DNA from: Plotosus lineatus
Lineage: Eukaryota; Chordata; Actinopteri; Siluriformes; Plotosidae
Assembly: GCA_024760905.1 (NCBI GenBank)
Contig: CM045734.1
Coordinates: forward strand, 186,001-250,000
DNA: 64,000 bases
Direction of reading: 5' to 3'
In this document: positions 31,845-42,171 of the stretch, piece by piece
Position numbering within the stretch: the first letter of the stretch is position 1
How the letters are laid out: each line of letters starts with the position of its first letter
The notes under the pieces: generated by a model
Told to the model about the DNA's origin: nothing
Databases searched by the model: none
What the model saw: only the letters and a program-made list of their open reading frames with translations
Program-made: the position numbers and the translations under genes

Positions 31845-32488
31845 CTAACGGTCAAGCCACTCCAGGTCAAGTTCTTCTCCCTTAAATGACTTTCTATTGA
31901 CCCCATAGTCAAAAAGCAGCTCACCATCTACAGGAATGTCTTTTATGGCTCTGAACAAGATCACATCTTTGTCCTCACCGTTGTCTTTGAGCACGCAGTG
32001 CAGTGGCTTTAAATTAGCTCTTTTCGAGGAATGGTTGATCCTCCGTCCAAATGTGTCTTTACCTGGGTGACACTCGCACGAGGAAGAGTCGGCATCGACG
32101 CAGAGATCCTTCAGCCCAGATTTAAAGAAAAAAAGGTAGGCCGGCTGGATGTTGGGGTCATTCATTTTCGCACGACCCTCAGCAGCGGTGATCACCTTTC
32201 CGTGGTAATCACACACGATGTCGCCTTTAGAAAATGGCTTGGCTGCGACTACACCTGGAAACAAAAGAACATGACATTTTCAGTTTGAGTGTAAAAAAAA
32301 AAAAAAAAAACCTCAAAAGTTGATCGTTACAATTTGGCAAAGTTTGAATCTTTCCCCACTTTGACATTCAGAGCAGGGTGCAGAAACTGAAAAGAAAAAT
32401 TAAAGGTTTCTTACCCAGCCCCCTTTTAGAATCCTTAATCACCAGTCCTGTCCATTTCTGGTGAGACACACACCGAATGATAGCCGGG
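31845..32488 (-). pseudogene. YR-SET copy, last exon and end of exon 10
   Basis: Exon 11 is 32,254-31,845 (410 nt, the same length as the intact gene). It keeps an open SET frame with GRRINHS and ELLFDYG, a handful of residues different from the intact copy. The end of exon 10 (IIRCVSHQKWTGLVIKD...) is 32,487-32,415 with its GTAAG donor. Exons 1-9 are absent: at 32,488 the sequence changes to a LINE. The SET domain is preserved but has no start of its own. Confidence 0.85.
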
Positions 32489-33822
32489 CTGAGGACGCAA
32501 CCCTGGGGGACACCTGTGCTGAGGGTCAGAGGTCAAGATGAGAGGTTACCCATCTTAACCCTTTGTTGCCTTTTCCATAGGAAGCTCCATAACCAATGGC
32601 GTAGACAGGGGTCAATGTTCATGTCCGTCAGTTTATTGAAGAGGTTGACCAGGTTTATTGTGTTAAAAGCAGAACTGAAGTCAATGAAAAGGATACGGGC
32701 ATAGCTGTTAGGAGACTCAAGGTGCTGTAAGATCGGGATTACATCCCAATCAGTGCATTCAAAGCAGCCTCTCAAAGTCTCAACGGCTGCCTTGGACCAG
32801 GACTTAACTGTTTTGGATGTGGAGTTTGTGGATTTAAGTTTTTGTTTGTATTTCGGGATGAGGAGCAGCATGGCGTGGTCGGACGTTCCGAGCGGAGCCC
32901 TCGGGAAAGCTCGGTAAGCATCGCTGATGGTGACGTAGCAATGGTCCAGTGTGTTTGTGCCTCTGCTAGGACATGTGACCTGTTGAATATAGTTGGGGAG
33001 TTCAGTGGACAAGTTGGTATGATTAAAGTCACTGAGCACAGTGACTACTGCGTCGGGATGAGAGTTTTCAACGGTTGATATGTAGGTTGCAAGCTCCGTG
33101 ATGGCGAAGTTGGCGTGAGCCGATGGCGGGATGTAAACGCCAATCAGTATAACGGAGGCAAATTCTCTCGGGAGGTAGGCGGGTCTGCATTTCACGCTGA
33201 TGTATTCCAATTGTGGTGAACAAGTAGTGTTTAATACAGTCGTGTTGCTACACCAGCGTTGGTTAATCAAGAAACAGATTCCACCACCTTTAGTTTTTGT
33301 AGATAGCTTGACTGACCTGTCGGCACGGTAGAGTGAGAAGCCGGGCGGGGTTACCGCCTGGTCTGGCACGGTGTGGTCGAGCCAGGTCTCGGTCAGGCAG
33401 ATGGCAGAACAGTCTTTGTAATCCTCCTTATTTTGAAGAAGAAGGAAGAGTTCGTCAATTTTATTTCTGATCGATCTCACGTTTGTCAGCAGCAGAGCCG
33501 GTAAAGGTGGCCGGTACGGCCGCTTCCTGAACCTGGAAAGGACGCCGGCTCGTCGCTTCCGCCTGTCTCGCTTGCGTCTCCAGGAGGTCGGATATCCAGA
33601 TGAGTTGTTCATGTCTAGAATTTCCGCAGGTAGCGATGAGATCATGGATGAAACAGTCGCTGCTGAGTTTGCTCTGAGGGATAGTAACTCCCAACGAGTG
33701 TATGTGAGAAGACATTCCGACTTTTTAACATAAAACATTGACAAAAGTGCAAGACATAGAAGCAGAGCTTGTACCGGGGCGAGCCTCACGGCCGCCATCT
33801 TGTTTGCTTGGATTAGTGGCAA
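32489..33822 (-). mobile_element. Rex1/L2-like LINE, endonuclease-RT, deleted
   Basis: The 429-residue frame (33,822-32,533) starts MPLIQANKMAAV and carries a basic region, an AP-endonuclease (LLLTNVRSIRNKIDEL, LTETWLDHTVP, a DFNH segment and TSDHAMLL), then part of RT (ILFIDFSSAFNTI). The stretch between endonuclease and this RT motif is shortened. The copy stops just after the RT motif STGVPQGCVLSP (about 32,495-32,525), where it is fused to YR-SET exon 10. Confidence 0.8.
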
Positions 33823-33862
33823 AGGCCCGCCTTTGATAACCCAGTTAGCCGCACTGGGGGAT
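33823..33862 (-). mobile_element. SINE fragment cut by the LINE
   Basis: GGCCCGCCTTTGATAACCCA...CACTGGGGG matches the middle of the SINE at 787-1,131. It lies directly at the 5' edge of the LINE. Confidence 0.6.
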
Positions 33863-33954
33863 ATTTTAATATGTGATATTATGTATGATCAAAAAAAAAA
33901 AGACTATTTTGTAATTTATTAAAATAAAATAGTAAGTTATATGCTTTTGGCACC

Positions 33955-34190
33955 TCTCTATGGATTGTTGAGCCGAAGTACTTAAAATCCACACCTTCCG
34001 TATCTGCTCCCTGTAACCTCACCGTTCCTCATGGGTCCTTGACGTTCATACACATGTATTCTGTCTTACTGAGGCTAACTCTCATTCCTCTCCTTTTCAG
34101 GGCATACCTCCACCTCTCGAGATTTCCCTGCACTTGTTCTCTGCTCTCACTACAGTTCACAATGTCATCTGCAAACATCATAGTATCTAT
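33955..34190 (-). mobile_element. RTE-type LINE RT fragment
   Basis: Minus strand encodes FADDIVNCSESREQVQGNLERWRYALKRRGMRVSLSKTEYMCM, the RT region around the FADD box. It is truncated and separated from 34,340-34,560 by an AT-rich insertion. Confidence 0.75.
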
Positions 34191-34339
34191 TGATATAATT
34201 TATAAAATAATGTAAGAAAATTATACAAAAAATAGACATAAAAAGTATAAATATAAATAAAATATATTGTAATATCGTAATTTAGTTTTTAAATATATAA
34301 TACATAATAATGTTATATTCTCAGATAATATATATATAT

Positions 34340-34560
34340 ATATCCTCATTCCACCACCAAGTCTCCTTATCTACCTTCCTTCCAAAGGACACCCCAACCA
34401 CTCTCCTACCTGTCTCCCTGATCACATTAGCTGTTTTTGTCTGGTCATCCGGCAGCACATTCTGACCACCCAAAGCCTGTTTCAACTCCTCCCTGAAGAC
34501 AACAGGACAGTCTTCCTTTTTCAGCTTCCACCGCTTTGTCTTCTGTTCTGTGTTTGTTTT
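34340..34560 (-). mobile_element. RTE-type LINE, upstream RT fragment
   Basis: Minus strand reads KRWKLKKEDCPVVFREELKQALGG...VIRETGRRVVGVSFGRKVDKETWWWNE, the region before the RT domain of the same RTE family. Confidence 0.7.
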
Positions 34561-34599
34561 ATCTATTATGAATGTAATATATATATATATATATATAAT

Positions 34600-35330
34600 A
34601 ATACAATAGAGTTATAGATTTTTATTGATTAATTTATTTGTTTATTTATCAATAATATAATGTCTGTCTGTCTATCTTCCTTTCGGCTTTTTCCCTTTTA
34701 CTCGGGAGTCGTCACAGCGAATCATCTGATTCGCACGTCTGATTTGGCAGAGGTTTTTACGTCGGATGCCCTTCCTGTCACAACCCTTTTTTAGCAAGGG
34801 ATAGAAACACGCTGACGAATTTGCAGCCTACTCTTTACGAAAGTCAGCAATGGTTCTTTTACACGCCTCTCACCACAGACAGTGACAGACATGGCCCGCC
34901 TTTGATAACCCAGTTCGCTGCACTGGGGGGGCTGTGACAACCTTGTGGAGAGTGGTACTCGAACCCCCAACCTTTGGATCAGCGATCCAGCGCCCTATAC
35001 CACTAGATCACCACTGCCCCTATCAATAATATAATGTATGATATCATATAATAAAATCCAAATGATTTATACACACTCGCATAAGCATCCCCTTTGTGGT
35101 TGAAACTGATTTGAGATACAGTATTTTAATACTATTATGTATGATGAAAACAATATATGTTATAATAGAATAGTTATCAATTTTATATTGGTTAATTTAT
35201 ATTTTGAATTATTTATTTATTAATAATATAATGTACGATATGATATAATGAAATCCAAATGATTTATACACACTCACATCAATCTCCCCCTTGTGGTTTA
35301 AACTGATTGAGATATTTTATTAATCCAGTA
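34600..35330. repeat. Two-copy AT-rich tandem repeat interrupted by a SINE
   Basis: Units of about 190 bp sharing CCAAATGATTTATACACACTC and TTGTGGTT(G/T)AAACTGATT occur at 35,050-35,130 and 35,250-35,320. The first unit is split by the SINE at 34,664. Confidence 0.7.
34664..35020 (-). mobile_element. tRNA-derived SINE with RTE-like tail, second copy
   Basis: The same element as 787-1,131, with a full tRNA-like head (B-box GGTTCGAGTACC-like) and a GGCTTTTTCCC/GGGAAAAAGCC tail ending in a short GACA/GGAAGATAGACAGACA repeat. It is flanked by a perfect 17-bp target duplication at 34,647-34,663 and 35,021-35,037. Confidence 0.85.
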
Positions 35331-35339
35331 GGCTGCAAA

Positions 35340-35739
35340 AAAAAAAAAGTTAACTTCTGAGTTTAGACGTACCTACGTAGTACGCTGACGTAATGACACT
35401 TGGGGTGCATGGAGTGTTGATGTGCAACTTTCGGATTTATCCGCTCGACTTAGAAGGCAGTCGTATTGTAAGCCCCGCTAAATCTAAACGCCTATCACAC
35501 TCAAGCCAGATTCCACCTCCGTCATTAGGACAGGTGCACCCTGGGTAGCTCGGCCTTGCGGCAGAGTGAGCCAACGGAGTCACTGTCGACTAGGAAGTGA
35601 AGTAACCTCTTTCTCCTAGTTAATTTAAGCGATTTGAAATCAAGTCTTCATAGATGGCGAAGACCAATTTCTTGCGACTGCTGGGTACCCGATTCCAGCA
35701 AAAGCGCCCCAAGGTTGTCCACGATGCCACAGGGGAAAC
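35340..35739. other. Unassigned interval
   Basis: Mixed-composition sequence with no long frame on either strand and no motif I recognise. It is followed by a trinucleotide repeat. Confidence 0.4.

Positions 35740-35781
<42 letters not shown>
35740..35781 (+). repeat. (ATG)n microsatellite
   Basis: Fourteen tandem ATG/GAT units. Confidence 0.95.
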
Positions 35782-35782
<1 letters not shown>

Positions 35783-35839
35783 CACAGCGACGTAACGATG
35801 CTGCGTCCATTGTTTACAAACGACAGACTGACCGTGCCC

Positions 35840-36130
35840 TTCCTTCTTCCCAGTTCAGTTTTATTTATATCAAATGATTATGAAAAATAAAATAACTCCA
35901 ATTAGTGAACTTAACACGCAGTAATATGATTACAAAAAATAAAACAACTACAATTAGTGAACTTAACTTGCAGCAATATGATTATAACAACTTTATACAT
36001 ATATGTAGTGATTAGTACCGATCGATAAACAAGACAAGAAATCTTAAAACAATACAAGAGATCGTAAAGTCACTTTCAATCCCTTCTTTTATACTAGGAT
36101 TACCTAGTATAACACAATCATCGTTCTAAC
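35840..36130 (-). other. Probable 3' LTR region of the truncated retrovirus
   Basis: This AT-rich sequence follows the env stop, where a 3' LTR should lie. It contains an imperfect internal duplication (AATAAAACAACTACAATTAGTGAACTTAAC type) and a near-palindrome TACTAGGATTACCTAGTATAA near 36,095. No second LTR is available in the window to set its limits. Confidence 0.35.
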
Positions 36131-37758
36131 TTAGATCTGGCGTCCGCCAAACCCGAGGGGATGAACTTCCTCAACCAGGGTGGGTTGCTCGAGCACAATC
36201 CTCTCAGGGAGAACAGGTGGCACAATTTCTCCCATAGCAACATATTCACCAGACCCTTGGGACATGCGACGTTCATCAAGAGAAGCATCGGTTAAGTTTG
36301 TTATGGCTATATTGTTGGCTATATTGGACCTCAAAGTATACACAACACATCGAGTCACACATGCTCCAAATACACACATGAGTATAAGAGCGATACAGAC
36401 AGGAATTATCATTGAGAAAAGACCAGTCCATTTTCCAAAACAACCATAAAGCCATTCCCATCCCCAATCGCTTTCCCTCTGCCCCTTCTCATCCTTTCTG
36501 ATGGCATGAATGGTAGCGTGCATTTGACTTACAGCTTTCCCAATTGCTTCATGATCTTCATTGTTAGCGGGGACAAAAGTGCAGCATTTATCTCCGATTA
36601 CCGCACATACACCCCCTGTTTCAGCTAAGAGAATGTCTAGAGCCATACGATTTTGGAACGTCATTAAGCGTCGAGCAGTAAGTTCCTTGCGTATCCCTTC
36701 GATAGCTTCTAGTGTTTCACGAGCAAAAGTAGCTAAGCGATAATGAGCAATTTCAACTTCTTTCCAGAGACTTGAGACTCCGAAAGAAGGGATTAGGGCA
36801 GTCCAAAATCTATGCCATTTAGAAGCAAGTTGATGTTCAGGCGGTGGAAATGTAGCATCTAGATCAAGATTACGACGGCGTCTCCTATAAAGAGTGTCAT
36901 TGAAGGGGTGAATAATAGTGAGGGATCCCTTCAACTGAAGTGGGGCACAAATACCGGACCAATTGGCGGGTATATCCATCATTAGCTTTGTACCATTCCC
37001 GCAATACCAGTACCAATCAGAAGCCAATCTAGCCTCAGGATGATGGCTAGGATGAGGAGAATAACAAGAACAATTGAGCACTACGCACGTACCATGTATG
37101 TACGAGGAAGCTCGTGGATGACAGAATTTCGTGCCATTTACAGACTGATCGGTACACCGGCATGAGAATGGTACATAACGTGGGCATTCAGGTGTCTGTG
37201 TAGGCCCATAAACACGTTCGCACATAGAGCGAGGAATATTTCCTAAGAAATGAGATCCCGTGTAGTTCTTAGTTATGAAACATGTAGGAAAAGTATAACC
37301 TGGAGGAAATGTAGCCTTAAGAAATTGGTGTGTAGCAACAGAGTGTAAGCGAGGCGTGAATGTGACATTTAGTTTCCTATAAGCAGCTAGGAGCTCATAA
37401 TCATCACACCATGGGCGCCAATAACTGTATATATGACGACCATCGCTAAGAGGAACAGCAGTGTACATAGCATGTTTACAAGTAGGTGCAGCAGGGAGAG
37501 AGAGAGCTACGGCTGAGTTGGGAATGGCATGACAAAATAGCAAGATTGACGAGTCATTTGTTTTGCAGTCCAGTTAGCAAACTGCCAAAAGGTGTTGTCG
37601 TGAGGATGGGCCTCACCGGGAGTTCTCAACGTGAGGACCACCAGAAGAAGCGTGATGCAGGTGAATCTCATCCTGCCAGGACGCAGCTGCGGCGAACTGT
37701 CAAGATTCCGCTCCGGTAGTGATGAAACCATCAGAGATATCAGCCTCCGGAAAGACAC
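36131..37758 (-). pseudogene. env: Retroviral Env, long and nearly open (third lineage)
   Basis: A 470-residue frame (37,543-36,131) holds most of SU with many N-glycosylation sites, a furin-type RRRRR site, a heptad region, a CX6CC segment (CAVIGDKCC), a membrane anchor (MIIPVCIALILMCVFGACVT) and a tail. The signal peptide and first SU residues lie in another frame (37,758-37,507), overlapping the first by about 40 nt, so one small indel separates them. It is distinct from lineage A Env. Its long open frame suggests youth or constraint. Confidence 0.8.
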
Positions 37759-37927
37759 CAGAAGTCTCCAGCAGGAAACAAGGACCCCAGCAGTGGTGAT
37801 TCCAATAGTAATCTGCAGAAGATTGGCCTTCGTCAGGAAAAAGAGAATTACCGTTCCTGCACAGTGCTTTTAAGAAGGACAAACAAACTGTACAACAGTG
37901 AAATAGAGACACTCGGGCAAACATTTA

Positions 37928-38227
37928 TTACTCCTTATGAGGATTATTCAATCCGGGCCTGCTAGGATCGGCCTTCAATCTGGTAGCATGAATGCACCGT
38001 GGAAATAAATCTGTTAGAACAGCAGTCCGAGTAATAGCGATTATCTCTGCTGGCCCACTATATTTAGGATCACCTAATTGTCCTGATCGATTAAAGAGCC
38101 GTACCAGTACCATGTCTGCCACCTGAAACGGGCGAGTAGGCACAGGAGGTCGTAACGGTGTAGATTTATTCGCATCCGTCCATGATTCATGCAGTTTATC
38201 AATTAGGGCAGCAGAGTACTCGTCCAT
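37928..38227 (-). pseudogene. pol: Retroviral integrase C-terminal end
   Basis: The 99-residue frame ends the integrase (PTRPFQVADMVLVRLFNRSGQLGDPKYSGPAEIIAITRTAVL), a GPY/F-like DNA-binding region. Upstream retroviral sequence is lost near 38,300, where YR-SET exon sequence starts, so this provirus is 5'-truncated. Confidence 0.7.
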
Positions 38228-38315
38228 GTGTGCTGGTAAATCAGATGTACACAGGGCTGACTTACCTTTTCTCCACGACAGAGGGAAAGGCCGCCCAAAA
38301 ACAAGTGACCAAAAA

Positions 38316-39080
38316 CGACCAATAAAGATAAGGAGGCTGGTCTATGTGAGAAATCCTGCGATGACACTGTGCTCCCTTTGGACTTTAATAAGTGAGACCC
38401 TGGGTGTCCACAATTGCCAACAGAAGGTTTTCACCGTCATTATAAATGGTTTTTCAGCACCAGTTGCAGCACTGTCACGCACGTCCTGTTTCTTGGTGCG
38501 ACGCTAATATTAATATTTCTTTCTCGTCATCGTTATTCAAAGGTCGACGATGTGTCACATTTCCTGTGGTACCTGCAGCCGACTGGGGATGAACTGAGAA
38601 TGGACTTCTTAAGTAAGAGCCAACAATCCCTTCAGTACATCAGCAGCCTCCGCCGCACAGAAATGTGTGCAGCCGCAACAATAAATTGTTGAAAGAATAC
38701 GATCGGGTTTTTCGACAGGCTGGACCTGACGATGGCAGAGAAAGACCTCCGTGACAACCTCCAGGCCTTCAAGGAAATTCTACAGCCGATGAGAAAGCCT
38801 GCCTGGAAGTTTAATGGCCCTTTTTTCTGTTTATTACTACAACTCTAGGTAGGAACGACTGATGGAAGGAACACGGGTGTCAAAGCCTGCCAGAAGATTC
38901 TGAGGGTGGCAAAACCCGACACGCTCCTTACATCGGGAAATTCATCAACGACCTCGCGGCCGAGCCAGAGAAGACCACCAATCGTGACTACTGCAAATCT
39001 CTCCTGGTGTTCAAACATTTTCAGCGCCCAGGAGCTGTGGAAGGCATGACGGTGACTGCATCTATGATCAATTATGAATA
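38316..39080 (+). pseudogene. YR-SET copy, exons 3-5, degenerate
   Basis: Contains exon 3 (GACACTGTGCTCCC...GAGACCCTGGGTGTCCACAA region), exon 4 (VDDVSHFLWYLQPTGDELRMDFLSKSQQS at about 38,543-38,680, then LDLTMAEKDLRDNLQAFKEILQ) and exon 5 (CQKILRVAKPDTLLT... with GCATGACGGTGA at 39,046). Stops and deletions disrupt all three. It is collinear with 57,130-57,990 of the intact gene. Confidence 0.8.
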
Positions 39081-39322
39081 TAATATACAATATAACAAAG
39101 TTACGGTATGCATCATATTACATGTGCAATGATCAACGGAAGTAAACTCCTATGTATATATGACATGAGCTAAAATATGCTTTTTAAACACATTCTCTGG
39201 ACAGTCTTACTCATTAGTACAGTACTAATGTCGTAAAATGTAGTAATGATGAAGAAAATCTTAACTTTTTTCTGTGATATTTATTGATAATAAAATATAA
39301 ACATTATACATCACATACACAC

Positions 39323-39324
<2 letters not shown>

Positions 39325-39374
<50 letters not shown>
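39325..39374 (+). repeat. (TA)n microsatellite
   Basis: About 24 TA units. Confidence 0.95.
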
Positions 39375-39376
<2 letters not shown>

Positions 39377-39691
39377 AAATATGATGCTACATGCTACACA
39401 TGCTACACATGCTACACAGCATAAAATCTCACACACAAACATTCTTAAACATTCTTAACATTAACTTCAATACAGGTCTGGAATATTAACTGAAAAACAT
39501 TGTAATAATATAGTACTATACAGCTAGAAGTATCCAGAATAGTAAGGCTGATTCCATTCTGATGATTACCTGGTTTTCGTTCACTTCCACAAAAACTTGA
39601 TGTTACACTAGCTCTGATTGATATGTAGCAGACTATAATTACTGCAGCATAACTTTTTCCTTCCTGAATCATATCAAGCAGTTCTACTTAC

Positions 39692-39724
39692 CTTTTTCTG
39701 ATCCTTTGTCGCCTTACCCGAAGC
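39692..39724 (-). other. 33-nt exon-like block with splice signals
   Basis: Minus strand TTCTCAG|33 nt|GTAAGTAG. The block reads ASGKATKDQKK in one frame. The inverted copy at 41,369-41,401 keeps both splice signals and the open 11 codons with one change. I do not know the gene. Confidence 0.45.
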
Positions 39725-39736
39725 CTGAGAAGGTGC

Positions 39737-39740
39737 ACAG

Positions 39741-39769
<29 letters not shown>
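39737..39769 (+). repeat. (CA)n microsatellite
   Basis: About 16 CA units. Confidence 0.9.
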
Positions 39770-39773
<4 letters not shown>

Positions 39774-40044
39774 AAAGCACATGTGCATAAAGTGGGCACG
39801 AAAAATAAAAAAAAGCACCATATGCACCATCTCAATCAAACTGAAGGATAGAGCAAAGCCATTGGCTGAATTTGAATCACTTGACAGTTACTCGGCAATC
39901 CAATACAAGTGGGGGTGGGGGCACGAATAAACACAAGAGTCAAATCCCTACTTTATAGAGTTTACATTTATTTATTTTTGTATTTATTTGTTTCTTAACA
40001 CTATGATATAAAAAATATATAAATAAGCAAAATTTGAACTGGGA

Positions 40045-40125
40045 CAACCTTGAGGGGTCTTGAACCGCTGATCTTCCGATTGGCAGGCCAGTGACTTATC
40101 CACAAGGCCATCGCAGCCCCATGGA
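40045..40125 (-). mobile_element. tRNA-like SINE head fragment
   Basis: The minus strand reads GGGGCTGCGATGGCCTTGTGG...GGTTCAAGACCCC, with A- and B-box-like parts. A clean cloverleaf with anticodon is not supported, so it is called a SINE relic. Confidence 0.5.
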
Positions 40126-40210
40126 AAATATGACATGAAGTAGTAATTTATTATTAATTTATTTATAATCAATGATATAAAATAAAATTAAATGAAAAAA
40201 TTTTACTTTA

Positions 40211-40545
40211 ATTTTACAGATTTATGGGACTACAAGATCACGAAATTGAACGACAAGAGTTCGATGAGGTACTCCTGTAAACGGGCAAAAAGAGAAGAAA
40301 GAAGGAGGAATGGATTTCGGAGAAAACCTGGAAGAAGGCCGAGGAAAGAAAGACCAAGAGTAAGACACTCCTCAGCACGAAATCTGAGAGGCGGAGGAAA
40401 CAACCAAGAGAAGAATATAAAGCCACAGATAAAGAGGTCAGGAAAAGTGCTTATCGATAGTATTGCAGCGGAAGCAGAAACAGCTGAAGCCAAACAGGAC
40501 ATGATCCACCGGCCGCCAGGCGTCCAAGAAAACTAATCCAAAGCC
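40211..40545 (+). mobile_element. LINE ORF2 fragment, region before RT
   Basis: Frames read EEGRGKKDQE-type text and REEYKATDKEVRKSA in shifted frames, the Lys/Arg-rich, helix-rich segment that lies between endonuclease and RT in many LINEs. It is truncated both sides. Confidence 0.5.
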
Positions 40546-41130
40546 CTTACCCTCTCGACCTCCGGAGATACAGGCCTATCTCTGTCACGGGGCTCATTTG
40601 GCTCCAGCTTGCCGGGGCAAAGCCCCAGAGCCACCAGACTACATATACACATGATCTGTGCGATGCCAGCCATCCAATGAACCTGACCCCGACCCTGTAC
40701 CCCCTCGGCTGCCGGAGATACGGGCCTACATTACAGCTGTGGAGTCGGGTGGCTCTGGGGCTTTGCCCCGGCGAGCCGGAGCAAAATGAGCCAAGTGGCT
40801 CAGCCAAGTGGCAAAGCCCCAGAGCCACCCGACTCCACAGCTGTAATCCATGGGATGCCAGCCATTCACTGAAATCAACCCCAAGCCCGGCGTCTCTCGA
40901 CCGCCGGAGATACAAGCCTATCTCCGCCACGTGGCTCATTTGGCTCCAGATTGCCGGGGCAAAGCCCCACAGCCACCAGACTAAACAGGCGTGAAACCAA
41001 CTCCGAGCCTGGGGTCCCACGGCCGCCAGAGATACAGTCCTATTTCTGCCACGGGGCTCATTTGGCCCCAGCTCACCAGGGCAAAGCCCCACGGCTACCA
41101 GACTTCACAGGCGTGATCCACGGAGGTTGA
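40545..41130. repeat. GC-rich satellite with inverted unit
   Basis: At least four copies of a unit carrying CCGCCGGAGATAC(A/G)(A/G)GCC, GGCTCATTTGGCTCCAG and GGGGCAAAGCCCCAGAGCCACC (near 40,611, 40,813, 40,961 and 41,079), with one inverted copy at about 40,730-40,800. Much more GC-rich than its surroundings. Confidence 0.8.
40730..40847. repeat. Perfect 38-bp inverted repeat, 42-nt spacer
   Basis: Arms 40,730-40,767 and 40,810-40,847 are exact reverse complements. The palindrome arises from the inverted satellite unit and could extrude a cruciform. Confidence 0.85.
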
Positions 41131-41136
41131 CAGTAA

Positions 41137-41290
41137 GTATGTAGGTAGTAGGATGCTGAGATTGATACTACCAGGAAGAAGGCTTAGAGGAAGACCAAAG
41201 AGAAGATTTATGGATGTGGTGAAGGAGGACATGAAGGTAGTTGGAGTAAGAGTAGAAGATGCAGAGGACAAGGTGAGATGGACTTTGTGC
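41137..41290 (+). mobile_element. RTE-type LINE, terminal fragment
   Basis: Plus strand VGSRMLRLILPGRRLRGRPKRRFMDVVKEDMKVVGVRVEDAEDKVRW, the conserved end of the fish RTE ORF2. Confidence 0.8.
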
Positions 41291-41349
41291 ACATGTGCTT
41301 TTTTTTCCTGTGTGTTATTAATTATAATTCAGCTCATTCGTGCTAACCA

Positions 41350-41860
41350 AAGCTGTGCACCTTCTCAGGCTTCAGGTAAAGGGACAAAGGATCAGAAAAA
41401 GGTAAGTAGAACTGCTTGATATGATTCAGGGAGGAAAAAGTTATGCTGTCGTAGTCTGCTACATAGCAATCAGAGCTAGTGGAACATCAAGTTTTTGTGG
41501 AAGTGATCAGTATTCCGGATACTTCTAGCTAAATAGTACTGCAATATTACAATGTTTGTCAGTTAATATTCCAGTCCTGTACCGAAGTTAATGTTAAGAA
41601 TGTTTGTGTGTGAGATTTTATGTTCCGTAGCATGTGTAGCATGTAGCATAATATTATATATATTATATGTGGTGTATAATGTTTATATTTATTATCAATA
41701 AATATCACAGAAAAAAAGTTAATATTTTCTTCATCATTACTACATTTTACTACATTAGTACTGTATTAAACATTAGTACTGTATTAATGAGTAAGACTGT
41801 CTATTGAATGTTTTTAAAAAGCATATTTTAGCACATATTACTATTCATAAATGAACATTC
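41350..41860 (-). repeat. Local inverted repeat, right arm (region X)
   Basis: Mirror of 39,130-39,735. It follows a YR-SET exon 3 remnant directly, so exons 4-5 were deleted in this copy. Confidence 0.75.
41369..41401 (+). other. 33-nt exon-like block, inverted copy
   Basis: TTCTCAG|33 nt|GTAAGTAG reading ASGKGTKDQKK. It is the pair of 39,692-39,724. Confidence 0.45.
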
Positions 41861-42061
41861 ATAATGACACCTCACCTTCTGTTGACAATTGGACACCCAG
41901 GGTCTCATTTATTATATATATTATATATAGCACAGTGTCATCACAGAATTTCTCATCTGGCCTCCTTCATCTTTATGCGTACTGAGGTAGTTGGGGTGGG
42001 AAGTGGCCGATGCAACAAAAGAGAGAGATATTAAAAGTTACATTATAATAAATGCTTTGGG

Positions 42062-42171
42062 GCAGTGGTGGCCTGCTGGTAAAGGTGCTGGCTCACTGAG
42101 CCTAAGGTTGGAGGTTCAAGCCCCACTCTCTGTGGTTTGTCACTGTCCCCCTGGTGCTGCTAACTGGGTTG
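42062..42171 (+). repeat. tRNA-like repeat in YR-SET intron 2
   Basis: GGGGCAGTGGTGGCCTGCTGG...GGTTGGAGGTTCAAGCCCC looks like a tRNA-derived SINE head. The intact gene has the homologous block in intron 2 at 56,935-57,040, in the opposite orientation in the window and the same orientation relative to the gene. Confidence 0.6.

Larger units (their letters stand above)
29681..32488 (-). repeat. Inverted duplication 2, left arm
   Basis: Reverse complement of 59,861-64,000. It contains the RTE fragment, LINE tail, YR-SET first exon, and the SET exon with the end of the preceding exon. The right arm has an extra hAT element (61,634-63,000). The match ends at 32,488, where a LINE begins. The other side runs off the window end in the right arm. 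Confidence 0.85.
39130..39735 (+). repeat. Local inverted repeat, left arm (region X)
   Basis: Matches 41,350-41,860 in reverse orientation, from AAAATATGCTTTTTAAA through the small exon-like block at 39,692-39,724. Each arm follows a YR-SET fragment in the same relative orientation. A (TA)n run at 39,325-39,374 is specific to this arm. Confidence 0.75.

Noticed and set aside
31845..32254. The SET frame as the host kmt5a gene
   Set aside because: It is the last exon of a YR-SET copy: the same splice phase, the same upstream exon 10 text and the same downstream repeats as the intact fusion gene. It also lacks its own upstream exons.
35740..35781. A coding Met-rich tract
   Set aside because: It is a plain ATG trinucleotide microsatellite.
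40547..41092. A 181-residue minus-strand protein
   Set aside because: The frame lies across the GC-rich satellite, is repetitive, and reflects composition rather than a gene.
42062..42130. A functional tRNA gene
   Set aside because: It has box-like motifs but no convincing cloverleaf with anticodon stem, and the same block recurs in other YR-SET introns as a repeat.
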